DNA of 64,000 nucleotides from Acinetobacter rathckeae (GTDB lineage Bacteria; Pseudomonadota; Gammaproteobacteria; Pseudomonadales; Moraxellaceae): the NCBI RefSeq assembly GCF_015627125.1, contig NZ_VTDO01000002.1:124001-188000 (forward strand), given 5' to 3'. Shown here piece by piece: positions 29,347-40,871 of the stretch. The notes beneath the pieces are model-generated. The model made no database searches and was not told the DNA's origin. It saw only the letters and a program-made list of their open reading frames with translations. Position 1 is the stretch's first letter. Every line of letters starts with the position of its first letter. Position numbers and translations under genes: made by a program.

Positions 29347-29912
29347 TGATTGCAGGTGTAGATGAAGCGGGTAGAGGGCCTTTAATTGGTTCGGTTGTGG
29401 CAGCAGCAGTCATTTTAGATCCAGAAAGACCTATTCAAGGTCTAAATGATTCGAAAAAACTCAGTGAAAAAAAACGTGAGCAACTCTTTGTAGAAATACA
29501 AGAAAAAGCATTGGCATGGTCTATTGCAGAAGCAACTCATGAGGAAATAGATGAGCTGAATATTTTACAAGCCACTTTTTTGGCCATGCGTCGAGCGGTA
29601 GAGTCTTTGTCTATGGTGCCAAATAAAGTATTGGTTGATGGCAACCAACAAATTAAAGGTTTGGCATTGGATTGTGAGGCAGTGATTGGTGGTGATGCAT
29701 TACATGCAGAAATTAGTGCGGCCAGTATTTTAGCAAAAGTGTATAGAGATCATCAGATGGTGGCTTTAGATAAAAGTTATCCCATGTATGGATTTGCAAA
29801 GCATAAAGGTTATCCAACCAAAGCACATCTTTTAGCCATAGAGCAATATGGTATTTTAGCAGAGCATAGGTTGAGTTATGGGCCGATAAAAAAACGTGTT
29901 CAAGCCATTTAA
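29343..29912 (+). CDS. rnhB: Ribonuclease HII
   Basis: This 189-residue enzyme removes ribonucleotides from DNA and cleaves RNA in hybrids. The N-terminal motif [16 protein letters not shown] holds the first catalytic acids (D7, E8), and LVDGNQ and [15 protein letters not shown] complete the site. ATG 29343 overlaps the lipoprotein stop as ATGA; an upstream in-frame ATG at 29319 would give an unusual extension. The family normally measures around 190-210 residues. Confidence 0.95.
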   Translation: MMIAGVDEAGRGPLIGSVVAAAVILDPERPIQGLNDSKKLSEKKREQLFVEIQEKALAWSIAEATHEEIDELNILQATFLAMRRAVESLSMVPNKVLVDGNQQIKGLALDCEAVIGGDALHAEISAASILAKVYRDHQMVALDKSYPMYGFAKHKGYPTKAHLLAIEQYGILAEHRLSYGPIKKRVQAI

Positions 29913-29982
29913 TTTATTTTGAGAGATAAACCCAAGGGGAGAGCTTTCTTGGGTATTCACCATAATTGGAGTAGATCAGGTT

Positions 29983-30225
29983 TTATTTCTCTTGATTTAA
30001 TTCATCATAAAAAGAAGGTTGATAAGCCTGATCAATTTGTTGTAGATGCTCGTGCATAGCACGCTCATGTTGAATGCGTTGATAAATCTCTTCACGATGA
30101 ACAGAGACTTCTTTGGGTGCATTTACCCCAATACGTACTTGGTTTCCTTTCACACCAAGCACAGTAACACTGACTTGATCCCCAATCATTAACGTTTCTC
30201 CGACACGTCTGGTCAGAATCAGCAT
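29983..30225 (-). CDS. csrA: Carbon storage regulator CsrA/RsmA
   Basis: This 80-residue RNA-binding protein starts [16 protein letters not shown] and includes [22 protein letters not shown], the full CsrA fold with the conserved R44-region (VHREE). It represses translation of mRNAs containing GGA loops. It is longer than the 61-residue E. coli protein through a C-terminal extension after residue 60, usual in this group. It lies downstream of lysC and alaS, a conserved gammaproteobacterial order. A hairpin (ACCCAAG/CTTGGGT) lies beyond its end at about 29929-29954. Confidence 0.96.
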   Translation of the reverse strand: MLILTRRVGETLMIGDQVSVTVLGVKGNQVRIGVNAPKEVSVHREEIYQRIQHERAMHEHLQQIDQAYQPSFYDELNQEK

Positions 30226-30461
30226 GTTTATCTCCTTGCCTAGTACTAAACCTGCAGTTTTTTTTACCTATAAAGCATATGCAAAAATTTAACCACAACT
30301 TTGAAAAAAAGAGTTGAATAAAAAAGGCCTACATGAATGTACGCACTCTTATTTTCAAAAATATTAAACTTAATATAACAGAGCCACTTTATATAAAATA
30401 GAGTGGCCCTGAAAAAAATATGAATAATCCGATGCTTGGTGTCAGATTATTAAATTACTGG

Positions 30462-31742
30462 CTAAGCACGAGCACTACTTTCGCCATGTTCACGATCTAA
30501 ACCAAATGCAGTATGTAAGCAACGCACTGCAAGTTCTAGATAGTTTTCTTCAATGAGTACAGAGACTTTAATTTCAGAGGTTGAAATCATCAAAATATTA
30601 ATCGCTTCTTCCGCAAGCGCTGTAAACATTTTGCTTGCAACACCTGCATGTGAACGCATACCGACACCAACGATAGATACTTTGACAATATCTTCACGGC
30701 CAGCAACTTCACGTGCTTTAATGTTTTGAGCGATTTCATCTAAAATGCTTTTTGCTTTGGCATAATCGCTACGATTTACAGTAAAGGTGAAATCTGTTGT
30801 CCCATCTTCTTCAATATTTTGCACAATCATATCGACTTCAATGTTGGCTGCGCTAATTGGCGATAAGATTTTTGAAGCGATACCAGGTTCGTCAGGAACA
30901 CCTAAAATTGTTAATTTTGCTTCATCACGGTTAAATGCAATACCTGAAATGATTGGCTGTTCCATATTGTCCTCTGCCTCAGTAGTAATAAGTGTACCCA
31001 CATTTTGTTTAAAGTCTTCATCAAAAGCACCGTCATTGTCATTATCAAAGCTAGATAATACACGTAATGGTACTTGGTATTTTCCTGCAAATTCAACAGA
31101 GCGAATTTGTAGTACTTTAGAGCCAAGCGATGCCATTTCTAGCATTTCTTCAAATGAGATACGGTCAACCTTTTTCGCTTTTGGCACAACACGTGGATCG
31201 GTAGTGTATACACCGTCTACATCGGTATAAATTTGGCATTCATCTGCTTTTAGTGCAGCAGCGAGTGCAACACCTGTTGTGTCTGAGCCACCACGTCCTA
31301 AAGTTGTGGTGTTACCCAATGCATCAACGCCTTGAAAGCCTGCCACCACAATGACTTTACCTTGCTCAAGGTCTTGGGTCATGAGGTGAGTGTCAATCGA
31401 CTCAATACGTGCTTTGGTATGTGCACTGTCGGTTTTAATGGCGACTTGACGTCCTGTGTAAGATTTTGCATCTACACCAATAGAGTTGAGTGCCATTGCC
31501 AACATGGAAATCGTCACTTGCTCACCTGTAGAAACCATTTGATCAAGCTCGCGTGGTTCTGGTGTTGTGGTAATGGCTTTAGCGAGTGCAAGTAAGCGGT
31601 TTGTTTCACCACTCATTGCAGATACAACGATCACAACTTTGTGACCGTGATCGTGCCAACGCTTTACACGGCGAGCAACATTTAAAATGCGCTCGGGTGT
31701 ACCCATTGAAGTTCCACCGTATTTTTGAACGATTAATGCCAT
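30462..31742 (-). CDS. lysC: Aspartate kinase
   Basis: This 426-residue enzyme makes aspartyl phosphate, the first step to lysine, methionine, threonine and peptidoglycan diaminopimelate. The kinase start VQKYGGTSMGT, the GRGGSDTTGVALA segment and two ACT domains (about 270-420, with LGVPDEPGIASKIL) are present, implying feedback control by lysine/threonine. The spacing is 67 bases from alaS upstream, consistent with cotranscription. Confidence 0.97.
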   Translation of the reverse strand: MALIVQKYGGTSMGTPERILNVARRVKRWHDHGHKVVIVVSAMSGETNRLLALAKAITTTPEPRELDQMVSTGEQVTISMLAMALNSIGVDAKSYTGRQVAIKTDSAHTKARIESIDTHLMTQDLEQGKVIVVAGFQGVDALGNTTTLGRGGSDTTGVALAAALKADECQIYTDVDGVYTTDPRVVPKAKKVDRISFEEMLEMASLGSKVLQIRSVEFAGKYQVPLRVLSSFDNDNDGAFDEDFKQNVGTLITTEAEDNMEQPIISGIAFNRDEAKLTILGVPDEPGIASKILSPISAANIEVDMIVQNIEEDGTTDFTFTVNRSDYAKAKSILDEIAQNIKAREVAGREDIVKVSIVGVGMRSHAGVASKMFTALAEEAINILMISTSEIKVSVLIEENYLELAVRCLHTAFGLDREHGESSARA

Positions 31743-31809
31743 AGTTATTCCATATAAGCCATGACCCTAAGAGGCATTTAGGGTCTGTCAGTTACACAAA
31801 AGTGAAGTT

Positions 31810-34440
31810 TTAACGACTTTCAAGCCATGCAGGCAATGCTGCAACCACTTGGTCAAACTTCTCGTTGAGCGGTGCGCCACCTTGTGCGAGGTCTGGCTTG
31901 CCACCACCTTTACCACCAAGCTCTGTTGCAAGATGCTTGATAATGTCACCTGCTTTAAGTGAAGCAGTATATTGTTTTGCGACAGAAGCCAATAAGCTGA
32001 CTTTGTCACCATCAACAGCAATTAAAACAATAACCGCATTATCTAACTTTGATTTTACACTGTCATGTAAATGACGGAGTGATTTTGCATCTGTATTTGC
32101 TACAGCTGCGACTAAAGTTGGACGCGCTTGAATGGTTTTAACGTCTTTGATCAACTCTGCAGCATGTAAATGCGCCAGTTTTTGATTGAGTTGGTCTAGT
32201 TGCTTCTGTAAAGCATTGGTATGCTCAATTTGGCTATGTACTTTTTCAACGGTTTGGTCTTTTTGTGCTTTAAGTAGAGTATTTACTTGATGAATAGTCG
32301 TATCTGCTTTTTGTACAGTATTTAAAGCCTGTAGACCTGTCACAGCTTCTATACGACGTACACCTGCAGCAACACCCCCTTCAGAGGTGATTTTGAATAA
32401 ACCAATTTCACCTGTGTAGTTCACATGAATACCACCACAGAGTTCTACAGAGAATGCTTTGTCATCTTTAACCGTACCCATTGTAAGTACACGGACAGTT
32501 TCGCCATACTTTTCACCAAATAGCATCATTGCGCCTTTGGTTTTGGCAGTTTCAATGTCAAGTACTTCAGTCACGACAGCAGTATTGGCCATAATTTCTT
32601 GGTTGACACGGCGTTCAATGTCTTGCAGTTGTGCAAGGTCAATCGCTTGTTCGTGTGAAAAGTCAAAGCGAAGCACATCTGATGCCACTAAAGAACCTTT
32701 TTGCGCAACGTGTGTCCCTAAGATTTCACGGAGGGCTGCATGCAATAAGTGGGTTGCAGAGTGGTGTTTTGAAATGGCTTGGCGGAGTTCAGGCTGTACC
32801 GTTGCATCTACTTTTTGTGTGGTAGTTAAACGTCCTACCGTTACTACACCTTGGTGTACGAAAGCATTGCCTGATTTTTGTGTATCAATAATTTCAAAAA
32901 TACCAGTATCATTTTTGAATGTGCCTGTGTCGCCCACTTGACCACCACTTTCTGCATAAAATGGCGTGTGATCAAGTACAATCAGGGCTTCATCACCTTC
33001 ATTGACTTCATTTACAGATTGACCATCTTTATAAATGGCAATGATTTGCCCCTGACCTTGTGTCGTTGTGTAGCCATCAAATTGGGTTGGGGTATCTACT
33101 TTTACAATGCTGTTGTAGTCAACTTTGAATTTACCTGCATCACGAGCACGTTGACGCTGTGCAGCCATTTCAACTTCAAAGCCTGCTTCATCAATGGTGA
33201 GTTCACGTTCACGGGCAATATCTGCAGTTAAATCTGCAGGGAAGCCATATGTATCGTAAAGTTTAAATACAACTTCACCTGGAATCACATTGCCTTTAAG
33301 TTGTGCAAGTTCTGTTTCAAGGACTTTTAAGCCTTGCTCGAGCGTTTTTGCAAATTGTTCTTCTTCTTTAACCAGCGCCGCTTCTATACGCTCACGGTTT
33401 TCAATCAATTGAGGGTAGGCTTCGCCCATCACATCAATGAGTGGTTGTAGCATTTTGTAGAAGAACGTGCCTGTTGCACCGAGTTTGTGACCATGACGAA
33501 TGGCACGGCGGATAATACGGCGTAGTACATAGCCACGACCTTCATTACTTGGGTTTACACCATCTGCAATCAGGAAACAGCATGAGCGTGCATGGTCTGC
33601 AAGCACCCGTAAAGATGGTTGGCCTTGGTCTTCAACACCCACAATGTTTGACGCTGCTTGTAACAGGTGTTGGAACAGGTCAATCTCGTAGTTTGAATTA
33701 ACGTGCTGAAGTACTGCAGAAATACGTTCTAAGCCCATACCTGTGTCTACAGATGGGGCAGGAAGTGGCTCAAGTGTGCCGTCAGCAGTACGGTTAAACT
33801 GCATAAACACGTTGTTCCAAATTTCAATAAAACGGTCGCCGTCTTCTTCTGCCGTACCAGGTAGTCCACCCCAAATGTGGTCGCCGTGGTCATAAAAAAT
33901 TTCAGAACATGGTCCGCACGGGCCGGTATCACCCATGGTCCAGAAGTTATCTGAAGCGTATTGGCCACCTTTGTTGTCGCCAATGCGAATAATACGGTCG
34001 GCTGATAGTCCAACATCTTTGTGCCAAATATCAAAAGCTTCGTCGTCGGTATGGTAGATGGTGACGTACAGTTTGTCTTTGGGTAGTTGCAGTGTTGTGG
34101 TTAAGAATTCCCATGCAAATTCAATGGTTTGTTTTTTGAAGTAATCACCAAATGAGAAGTTACCCAACATTTCAAAAAATGTGTGATGGCGAGCAGTATA
34201 GCCAACGTTGTCTAAGTCATTGTGTTTACCGCCTGCACGTACACATTTTTGTGACGACGTTGCACGAACATAGCCACGGTCTTCTAGACCCAAAAGGCTG
34301 TCTTTGAACTGGTTCATGCCCGCATTGGTAAACAATAAAGTTGGGTCATTGCTCGGAACGAGAGAGCTCGAAGCGACACGTGTATGACCTTTAGTTTCAA
34401 AGAAATGTAAGAAGGCTTCGCGAATTTCAGCGGATGTCAT
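31810..34440 (-). CDS. alaS: Alanyl-tRNA synthetase
   Basis: This enzyme of 876 residues has the class II catalytic core at its N terminus ([19 protein letters not shown]), the editing domain with zinc motifs HxxxH (HHSATHLLH) and CxxxH (ELCGGIH), and the C-terminal C-Ala DHHA1 domain ending in [15 protein letters not shown] placed the start at ATG 34440 by resemblance to relatives. A GTG at 34455 has a better-spaced GGAG element and would add five residues; a TTG at 34461 is also possible. It is followed by lysC. Confidence 0.96.
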   Translation of the reverse strand: MTSAEIREAFLHFFETKGHTRVASSSLVPSNDPTLLFTNAGMNQFKDSLLGLEDRGYVRATSSQKCVRAGGKHNDLDNVGYTARHHTFFEMLGNFSFGDYFKKQTIEFAWEFLTTTLQLPKDKLYVTIYHTDDEAFDIWHKDVGLSADRIIRIGDNKGGQYASDNFWTMGDTGPCGPCSEIFYDHGDHIWGGLPGTAEEDGDRFIEIWNNVFMQFNRTADGTLEPLPAPSVDTGMGLERISAVLQHVNSNYEIDLFQHLLQAASNIVGVEDQGQPSLRVLADHARSCCFLIADGVNPSNEGRGYVLRRIIRRAIRHGHKLGATGTFFYKMLQPLIDVMGEAYPQLIENRERIEAALVKEEEQFAKTLEQGLKVLETELAQLKGNVIPGEVVFKLYDTYGFPADLTADIARERELTIDEAGFEVEMAAQRQRARDAGKFKVDYNSIVKVDTPTQFDGYTTTQGQGQIIAIYKDGQSVNEVNEGDEALIVLDHTPFYAESGGQVGDTGTFKNDTGIFEIIDTQKSGNAFVHQGVVTVGRLTTTQKVDATVQPELRQAISKHHSATHLLHAALREILGTHVAQKGSLVASDVLRFDFSHEQAIDLAQLQDIERRVNQEIMANTAVVTEVLDIETAKTKGAMMLFGEKYGETVRVLTMGTVKDDKAFSVELCGGIHVNYTGEIGLFKITSEGGVAAGVRRIEAVTGLQALNTVQKADTTIHQVNTLLKAQKDQTVEKVHSQIEHTNALQKQLDQLNQKLAHLHAAELIKDVKTIQARPTLVAAVANTDAKSLRHLHDSVKSKLDNAVIVLIAVDGDKVSLLASVAKQYTASLKAGDIIKHLATELGGKGGGKPDLAQGGAPLNEKFDQVVAALPAWLESR

Positions 34441-34700
34441 AAAGCGTGTACTCACAATCAAGTCACTCCAATTTGGTTTTATCGTGTGGTTGTAATCTTG
34501 GGCGAGAGATTGGCTTCGATTACAACATAACTGTTAAATTTTAAAGGCTAAAAGTATAACTAAAAATATGTGTATCACCAATGCTTTTGCAGATAAAGCC
34601 GTACAAATGTACCAATAAGAGGCATAGATGTATTCATACTCAAAAACTTTAAGTAAGATAAGCCCCGTTTTTGAAGAAAATGCTAAAAAAAGGATAAATC

Positions 34701-35738
34701 ATGCAGCGTATTGCACTTAATGGTTTTGGTCGTATTGGCCGTAATGTGGTTCGTGCATGGTTTGAGCGAGAAAAGCCGTATGATTTTGTGATTACTGCAG
34801 TGAATGATGTGGCTGATCTTGAAACATTGGCACATTTGTTCAAATATGATTCAACACATGGCACATTTAAGGGCACAGTACAGGTAGTACATGAAGATGA
34901 AGGTGCATACCTAGACGTTGCTTATTTAAGCCGACATTTAAAAATACAGTTTTTTCAACAAGCTGACCCTGCAACATTGCCTTGGCAACAACTTTATATC
35001 GATGTTGCATTAGAATGTACGGGCTTATTTCGCTCTTATGCAGATGCCTCAAAACATTTACAGGCAGGCGCAAAAAGAGTCATTATTGGTGCGGCACCCT
35101 TTGATTATGTCGATGCAGCCATTGTGTATGGTGTAAATCATCATGATATTAAAGCCAGTGATCGGGTGATTTCAGGTGTGTCGTGTACCACCCAAGCATT
35201 AGTGCCTTTGGTAAAAGTGTTAGATGATGTTTTTGGTGTAGAAAGTGCTCTAATGACTGAAGTGCATGCTGTGACCACAGATCAGGCGGTACTTGACCAT
35301 GCACACCGTGATTTAAGGCGAGCTCGTGCGTGTGGGCACAATATTATTCCGACCACATCAAGTGCATTGGGTGCTTTAAAACGAGTCATGCCAAAAATGG
35401 AACACCGTATACATGGCTATTCTATACGAGTCCCGACCTTAAATGTGGCAGCCATTGATTTAACGTTTGTTGCACAATCAGATATAGATGTTGAACGTTT
35501 AAACCAAGCGTTTGAGCAGGCAGCAACACATGACTATAAGGACATTATGGCGTGTACATCAGATTATTTGGTGTCGAGTGATTTTAATCATTTGCCACAA
35601 TCGTTGATTGTTGATTTAACCCAAACCATGGTGGTGGGTCGTCAAGCCAAAGTATATGCATGGTATGACAACGAATGGGGTTATGCCAACCGCTTGCTTG
35701 ATTTAAGCCAAGTATTAGCAAGCGTGGCATTGCCTTAG
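34701..35738 (+). CDS. epd: Erythrose-4-phosphate/glyceraldehyde-3-phosphate dehydrogenase family enzyme
   Basis: This 345-residue NAD-dependent dehydrogenase has the N-terminal Rossmann motif NGFGRIGR, catalytic C162 in SGVSCTTQ and catalytic H189 in EVHAVTTDQ. The catalytic segment lacks the SNASCTTN asparagine form of glycolytic Gap, and RVPTLNVAAIDLTF matches Epd, which makes 4-phosphoerythronate for pyridoxal phosphate synthesis. Because Acinetobacter has an incomplete glycolysis, an Epd-like role or use in gluconeogenesis are both possible. The substrate is therefore tentative. Confidence 0.85.
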   Translation: MQRIALNGFGRIGRNVVRAWFEREKPYDFVITAVNDVADLETLAHLFKYDSTHGTFKGTVQVVHEDEGAYLDVAYLSRHLKIQFFQQADPATLPWQQLYIDVALECTGLFRSYADASKHLQAGAKRVIIGAAPFDYVDAAIVYGVNHHDIKASDRVISGVSCTTQALVPLVKVLDDVFGVESALMTEVHAVTTDQAVLDHAHRDLRRARACGHNIIPTTSSALGALKRVMPKMEHRIHGYSIRVPTLNVAAIDLTFVAQSDIDVERLNQAFEQAATHDYKDIMACTSDYLVSSDFNHLPQSLIVDLTQTMVVGRQAKVYAWYDNEWGYANRLLDLSQVLASVALP

Positions 35739-35750
35739 CATAATGTGTGT

Positions 35751-36056
35751 TTAAGCCCCGACCAGCACCATACGTAAAATGGCGGTCGATGCGATGCTGA
35801 TGACCACAGTGGGCAGTAAAGCAAACCGCATTGCGACCGCTGCTGTAATGATAATGGCAATAAAATCAGCCAAATGTTGTGTTGCAAAATAGGGTGCAAT
35901 GACTGAAATCAGTACGCAACCGGGGGTGATTTGTAGCAATTTCTTTTGGCGTATGGATAACTCACGGTTTTTGAGTAGTAAATAACCGACCACACGGGTG
36001 GCATAGGTGGTCATGGCAACGCAAAGTATTGCAATAAAAGTGGGTAAGTAAATCAT
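35751..36056 (-). CDS. azlD: AzlD-family branched-chain amino-acid exporter subunit
   Basis: This 101-residue membrane protein has four hydrophobic segments (MIYLPTFIAILCVAMTTYATRVVGYLLL, then about 40-60 and 65-100) and is the small subunit of the AzlCD pair. I selected the ATG at 36056 because GGGAG lies seven bases upstream; the upstream open frame would overlap azlC. AzlCD exports branched-chain amino acids and their analogues. It ends 12 bases from epd, which runs convergently, with no terminator visible between. Confidence 0.88.
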   Translation of the reverse strand: MIYLPTFIAILCVAMTTYATRVVGYLLLKNRELSIRQKKLLQITPGCVLISVIAPYFATQHLADFIAIIITAAVAMRFALLPTVVISIASTAILRMVLVGA

Positions 36057-36069
36057 GCGTTGCTCCCTT

Positions 36070-36813
36070 TTATTTTTTGATGGTAATAAATGCAGTTGCA
36101 ATACCACAGATGGTACCTACAGGTACATGCCAACCTGAAGGTAAGTAAAGATAAGCAACGATTGCTGTTCCTAAACTCACTAACCATGGTAAAGAGGCTT
36201 TAACTGACGGTAACATACTGCGTAAAAGCACTAAAAAAATAGCGGGAAATGCCATGTCGAAGCCCCACTTGCTGATGTCGCCGAGTGTTGAACCAATCGC
36301 ACCACCGAGTGTGGTAAATAAAACCCACATTAAATATAAGGCAAAACTAATTCCTGCATAAAAAGGTAAGCTAAATGCATCTTTAGGTGGTAGGTAGTTT
36401 CTTTTTTGTGCATCTGCAACACTCAGTGCCCATACTTCATCACACATAAAAAATAAAGCAGACAATGCTTTTTTATTCGGTAAGTGTTTTAAATAGGGCA
36501 CAAGGTTTGCCCCCATTAATAAGTGTCTACTATTAATGAGTAAAGTGACGAACATTAAAAGTAAAACCTGTGGTGGATTTGTCCACACTTCTAAAATGGC
36601 AAACTCAGAGCCACCTGCAAAGTTTAATCCAGTTAGTAAAGGAATTTCTAATAAGCTAAAGCCTTTATGTGATGCTTGCGTACCAAGAACCAATGCACAG
36701 GGAATAAGGCCGATTAAAACAGGAATAGATACTTTTAAACCTCGTTTAAACTCAATGGCTTCGGTGGTTTCTTGTGGCTGTTGCCGAGTATTTCTAAGCG
36801 TAAGCATATTCAT
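36070..36813 (-). CDS. azlC: AzlC-family branched-chain amino-acid exporter subunit
   Basis: This 247-residue membrane protein has the AzlC signature: an N-terminal cytosolic segment, GLKVSIPVLIGLIPCALVLGTQA, then LTGLNFAGGSEFAILE near 60-75 and LINSRHLLMGANLVPYL. It forms the large subunit with AzlD, encoded 13 bases downstream. It is divergent from an Lrp-family gene, like azlCD of Bacillus, which is repressed by an Lrp-type protein (AzlB). Confidence 0.93.
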   Translation of the reverse strand: MNMLTLRNTRQQPQETTEAIEFKRGLKVSIPVLIGLIPCALVLGTQASHKGFSLLEIPLLTGLNFAGGSEFAILEVWTNPPQVLLLMFVTLLINSRHLLMGANLVPYLKHLPNKKALSALFFMCDEVWALSVADAQKRNYLPPKDAFSLPFYAGISFALYLMWVLFTTLGGAIGSTLGDISKWGFDMAFPAIFLVLLRSMLPSVKASLPWLVSLGTAIVAYLYLPSGWHVPVGTICGIATAFITIKK

Positions 36814-36895
36814 CAGAAGGTGTTATTTTTAAGTGCATGTATTTTATGCGTTGTGATGGGCTATTAAACGCTAAAATTAGCTTATTTTTGCTTGA

Positions 36896-36916
36896 TATTG
36901 GTATAAAAAACCAATA
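36896..36916. promoter_or_regulatory. Inverted-repeat operator candidate between azlC and lrp2
   Basis: TATTGGT and ACCAATA are separated by seven A/T-rich bases, a dimer-binding geometry, in the 143-bp region between azlC and the divergent Lrp gene. A second short palindrome, GCTAAAATTAGC, is at 36870-36881. Confidence 0.45.
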
Positions 36917-36956
36917 ATAATATAAAAAGTGAATAATAGTGCTAAAGGTTGTGTTG

Positions 36957-37409
36957 GTGGATCAAATAGATCGCAGAATTTTACGTGAGTTACAACTGCA
37001 AGGGCGTTTAGCCAATAATGAGTTGGCACAAAAAGTAGGGCTATCTGCCTCGCCATGTTTACGCCGTGTGAAGCAACTTGAAGACCAAGGCGTGATTCAA
37101 AGCTATGTGGCGTTACTTGACCCCATTAAAGTGAATTTAGGCTTGACGGTATTTGCGCGTATTTGGCTTAAAGAGCAAAGCGCACATACAGTGAATCAAT
37201 TTGTAGATGCCGTCAAAAATTTACCTGAAGTCTTAGAATGTCAGCTGATGTCTGGCGATTGTGACTTTTTTATGCGAATTGTGACGGCGGATTTAGAGGC
37301 GTATCGTAAATTTCAAATTCAGCATTTAAATAAGATTGCAGCCATTCAAAATATTAAAACGGAAATTCCATTGCAAAATATCAAGCAAAGTACAGCCTTA
37401 CCGCTTTAA
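36957..37409 (+). CDS. Lrp/AsnC-family regulator (likely regulator of azlCD)
   Basis: This approximately 150-residue protein has the winged helix at the N terminus (MDQIDRRILRELQLQGRLANNELAQKVG, SASPCLRRVKQLEDQGVI) and an AsnC-type ligand domain (LPEVLECQLMSGDCDFFMRIV). No ATG fits; GTG 36957 has AAAGG eight bases upstream and gives the common start MDQIDRRIL, but GTG 36939, GTG 36951 or TTG 36954 are possible. It is divergent from azlCD and is a paralogue of the regulator at 1579-2064, with which it shares the closing IKQS..LPL. A terminator follows at 37492. Confidence 0.88.
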   Translation: MDQIDRRILRELQLQGRLANNELAQKVGLSASPCLRRVKQLEDQGVIQSYVALLDPIKVNLGLTVFARIWLKEQSAHTVNQFVDAVKNLPEVLECQLMSGDCDFFMRIVTADLEAYRKFQIQHLNKIAAIQNIKTEIPLQNIKQSTALPL

Positions 37410-37491
37410 TGTATAAAAGCAGTACGCTATTTGTCTGATTTGCAAAAATCACAGGTGCATGGCTAAAGCGATCATGCTACACTTCATTAAG

Positions 37492-37513
37492 TCGGGTACG
37501 CCCCGATTTTTTT
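37492..37513 (+). terminator. Terminator downstream of the Lrp regulator, ahead of hisZ
   Basis: TCGGG and CCCGA flank a five-base loop and are followed by seven T. It ends the lrp2 transcript, or alternatively acts as a short attenuator before hisZ. Confidence 0.8.
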
Positions 37514-37557
37514 ATGTGGATCATTTTTCTACGTTGATCAGATTTTAGGTTCGAAAC

Positions 37558-38733
37558 ATGCCGATTTCAGAGACATGGCTGTTACCTGATGGGGTAACAG
37601 ATGTACTACCAGAACAAGCACAAGTCATTGAGTCGCTACGCCGACAATCACTCGATTTCCTCGCACAACGGGGCTATCATTTGGTCTATACGCCATTTAT
37701 CGAGTATATAGAATCGTTGTCTTCATTGTCTGAGGCTAACCAAGATTTAGACTTGGTGAGCTTTAAAGTGATTGACCAAATGTCAGGCCGTTTATTGGGT
37801 ATTCGTGCAGACATGACACCGCAAGTGGCACGTATAGATGCTCACGTACACCCTGTTGAAGGGATTGCACGTTACTGCTACTCAGGTACAGTTTTACACA
37901 CTAAACCACAAAACTCGAGCCCATCTCGCACACCATTACAATTAGGTGCTGAGTTGTACGGTCACCATAGCATTGCTGCAGATGTCGAAATGATTGATGT
38001 GATGCTTGGTTTATTGCATAACACATTTAAATTACAACATACGCATTTAGATTTAGGCCATGTTGGATTATTCAAAAGCTTAGTGAAATATGCACAGCTT
38101 GACCAAGATAATGAACGTCTTTTACATGATTTGTATCAGCGTAAAGCATTACCAGAATTAGAAGAAGCAACTAAAACGCTACCATGTGGGCAAGACTTTT
38201 ACGTGCTTGGGCGTTACTCTGGTGATTTAACTGCACTAGAAGCACATTTAAGCCAAGGCGTGTTGGCAGATGTTGCCTTTAGTGAAGCATTACAGGTGCT
38301 TAAAACCACCGTGTTTGAAATTCAGCAACGTTGGCCAAATTTGTCTATTGGTTTAGATGTGGTTGAGCTGCGTAGTTACCACTATCATACAGGTTTAATG
38401 TACGCCATATATGTACCTAACCGTGCAGAGCCATTGGCACAAGGTGGCCGTTACGATGGAATTGGCCAACACTTTGGCCGTGCCCGTCCTGCAACAGGAT
38501 TTAGTTGTGACTTATATGCATTGTGTGCACGCCAGTTTGAAAAAATTGAAACAGTGGTTGCACCAGCAGGTCTAAACACAGATTTAATAGATGCAATTGC
38601 ACAAGCACGCCAAAGTGGCCATGCTGTGGTGCAATTGTTAGGTAGTGATGATTTAAGCTCTGTTCCTTGTGCAACACACGTGTTGGTGTTGCAAGAAGGT
38701 CAATGGGTGATTAGAAAAATTGAATCGGTTTAG
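37558..38733 (+). CDS. hisZ: ATP phosphoribosyltransferase regulatory subunit HisZ
   Basis: This 391-residue protein is a catalytically inactive HisRS paralogue: it opens LPDGVTDVLPEQAQVIE and contains RADMTPQVARIDA and LAQGGRYDGIGQHFGRARPATGFS. HisZ forms an octamer with the short HisG and allows histidine feedback. HisG is not in the window. purA follows 51 bases later, as in pseudomonads, and both may be cotranscribed. Confidence 0.93.
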   Translation: MPISETWLLPDGVTDVLPEQAQVIESLRRQSLDFLAQRGYHLVYTPFIEYIESLSSLSEANQDLDLVSFKVIDQMSGRLLGIRADMTPQVARIDAHVHPVEGIARYCYSGTVLHTKPQNSSPSRTPLQLGAELYGHHSIAADVEMIDVMLGLLHNTFKLQHTHLDLGHVGLFKSLVKYAQLDQDNERLLHDLYQRKALPELEEATKTLPCGQDFYVLGRYSGDLTALEAHLSQGVLADVAFSEALQVLKTTVFEIQQRWPNLSIGLDVVELRSYHYHTGLMYAIYVPNRAEPLAQGGRYDGIGQHFGRARPATGFSCDLYALCARQFEKIETVVAPAGLNTDLIDAIAQARQSGHAVVQLLGSDDLSSVPCATHVLVLQEGQWVIRKIESV

Positions 38734-38760
38734 TTGGCTAAACTTGATTTGTAATGTTAA

Positions 38761-40107
<1,347 letters not shown>

Positions 40108-40124
40108 ATATAAAGACTGTATGT

Positions 40125-40157
40125 AAAAAAGCCGCAACTGATGTTGCGGCTTTTTTG
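40125..40157. terminator. Terminator between purA and mgtC
   Basis: AAAAAAGCCGCAAC and GTTGCGGCTTTTTT form a perfect 14-base stem around a four-base loop between convergent genes. Confidence 0.92.
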
Positions 40158-40871
40158 TTAGCTCATGGTGTTTTTGTCCCAATAGGCATAACGTACTTGA
40201 GGCATATGATTAAGAACATCTAATATGTTAAACATATCTTGTTGTTCAATTGATGTAGAAATAAGCGTTGTTTCAATTTCAACATCTTGTTCACCAAAAG
40301 GCTCGATTTCAATGTCTTTAGCTGGATAATGATACTGTTTAAGAATAATATTGATCTGTTCAATGACCTCTTTACTTTGTAGCCGATCACAAACGACATA
40401 AATCACATTCAACAATTCTGTTTCAATATCGAGGGGGCGACGATCCATAAAGTGAACAATTGGTCGAAGTAGCGTATTCGCGGCTAAAATAAATAGGGTG
40501 ACAATAATTGCTTCAACAATTAAATCAGAGCCTGCCGCCGCACCAATGGCAGCAGAGCACCAGAGTGTTGCAGCAGTATTTAGACCTTGAATATTGCCAC
40601 CTTCACGCATGATGACACCAGCACCTAAGAAGCCAATACCTGAAACCACATAAGATATTACTCTTACCGCACCAGAGCCATCGTCCAATAGCATGGCCGT
40701 ATCAACAAAAGCGGCTGCACCAAGACAAACCAGTACATTGGTACGCAAGCCTGCAGTACGTTGGCGGTATTGTCTTTCAAAGCCAATTAACCCACCCAGT
40801 ATAAAAGCTGTCGTTAAACTAATGACTGTGCTGATGAGGTTTTCAGTGTGAAAATAGCTTGTCATCTGCAT
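40158..40871 (-). CDS. mgtC: MgtC/SapB-family protein
   Basis: This 237-residue protein has four to five N-terminal membrane segments with the MgtC signature GGLIGFERQYRQRTAGLRTNVLVCLGAAAF and the R-rich loop after the first helix, followed by a C-terminal soluble ACT-like domain (about 150-235). MgtC supports survival at low magnesium and inhibits the F-ATP synthase in pathogens. Its ATG at 40871 overlaps the mgtA stop (TAATG), so the two are translationally coupled. Confidence 0.9.
   Translation of the reverse strand: MQMTSYFHTENLISTVISLTTAFILGGLIGFERQYRQRTAGLRTNVLVCLGAAAFVDTAMLLDDGSGAVRVISYVVSGIGFLGAGVIMREGGNIQGLNTAATLWCSAAIGAAAGSDLIVEAIIVTLFILAANTLLRPIVHFMDRRPLDIETELLNVIYVVCDRLQSKEVIEQINIILKQYHYPAKDIEIEPFGEQDVEIETTLISTSIEQQDMFNILDVLNHMPQVRYAYWDKNTMS

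Noticed and set aside
32459..32941. 160-codon open frame antisense to alaS
   Set aside because: Shadow of the well-supported alaS gene with no domain.
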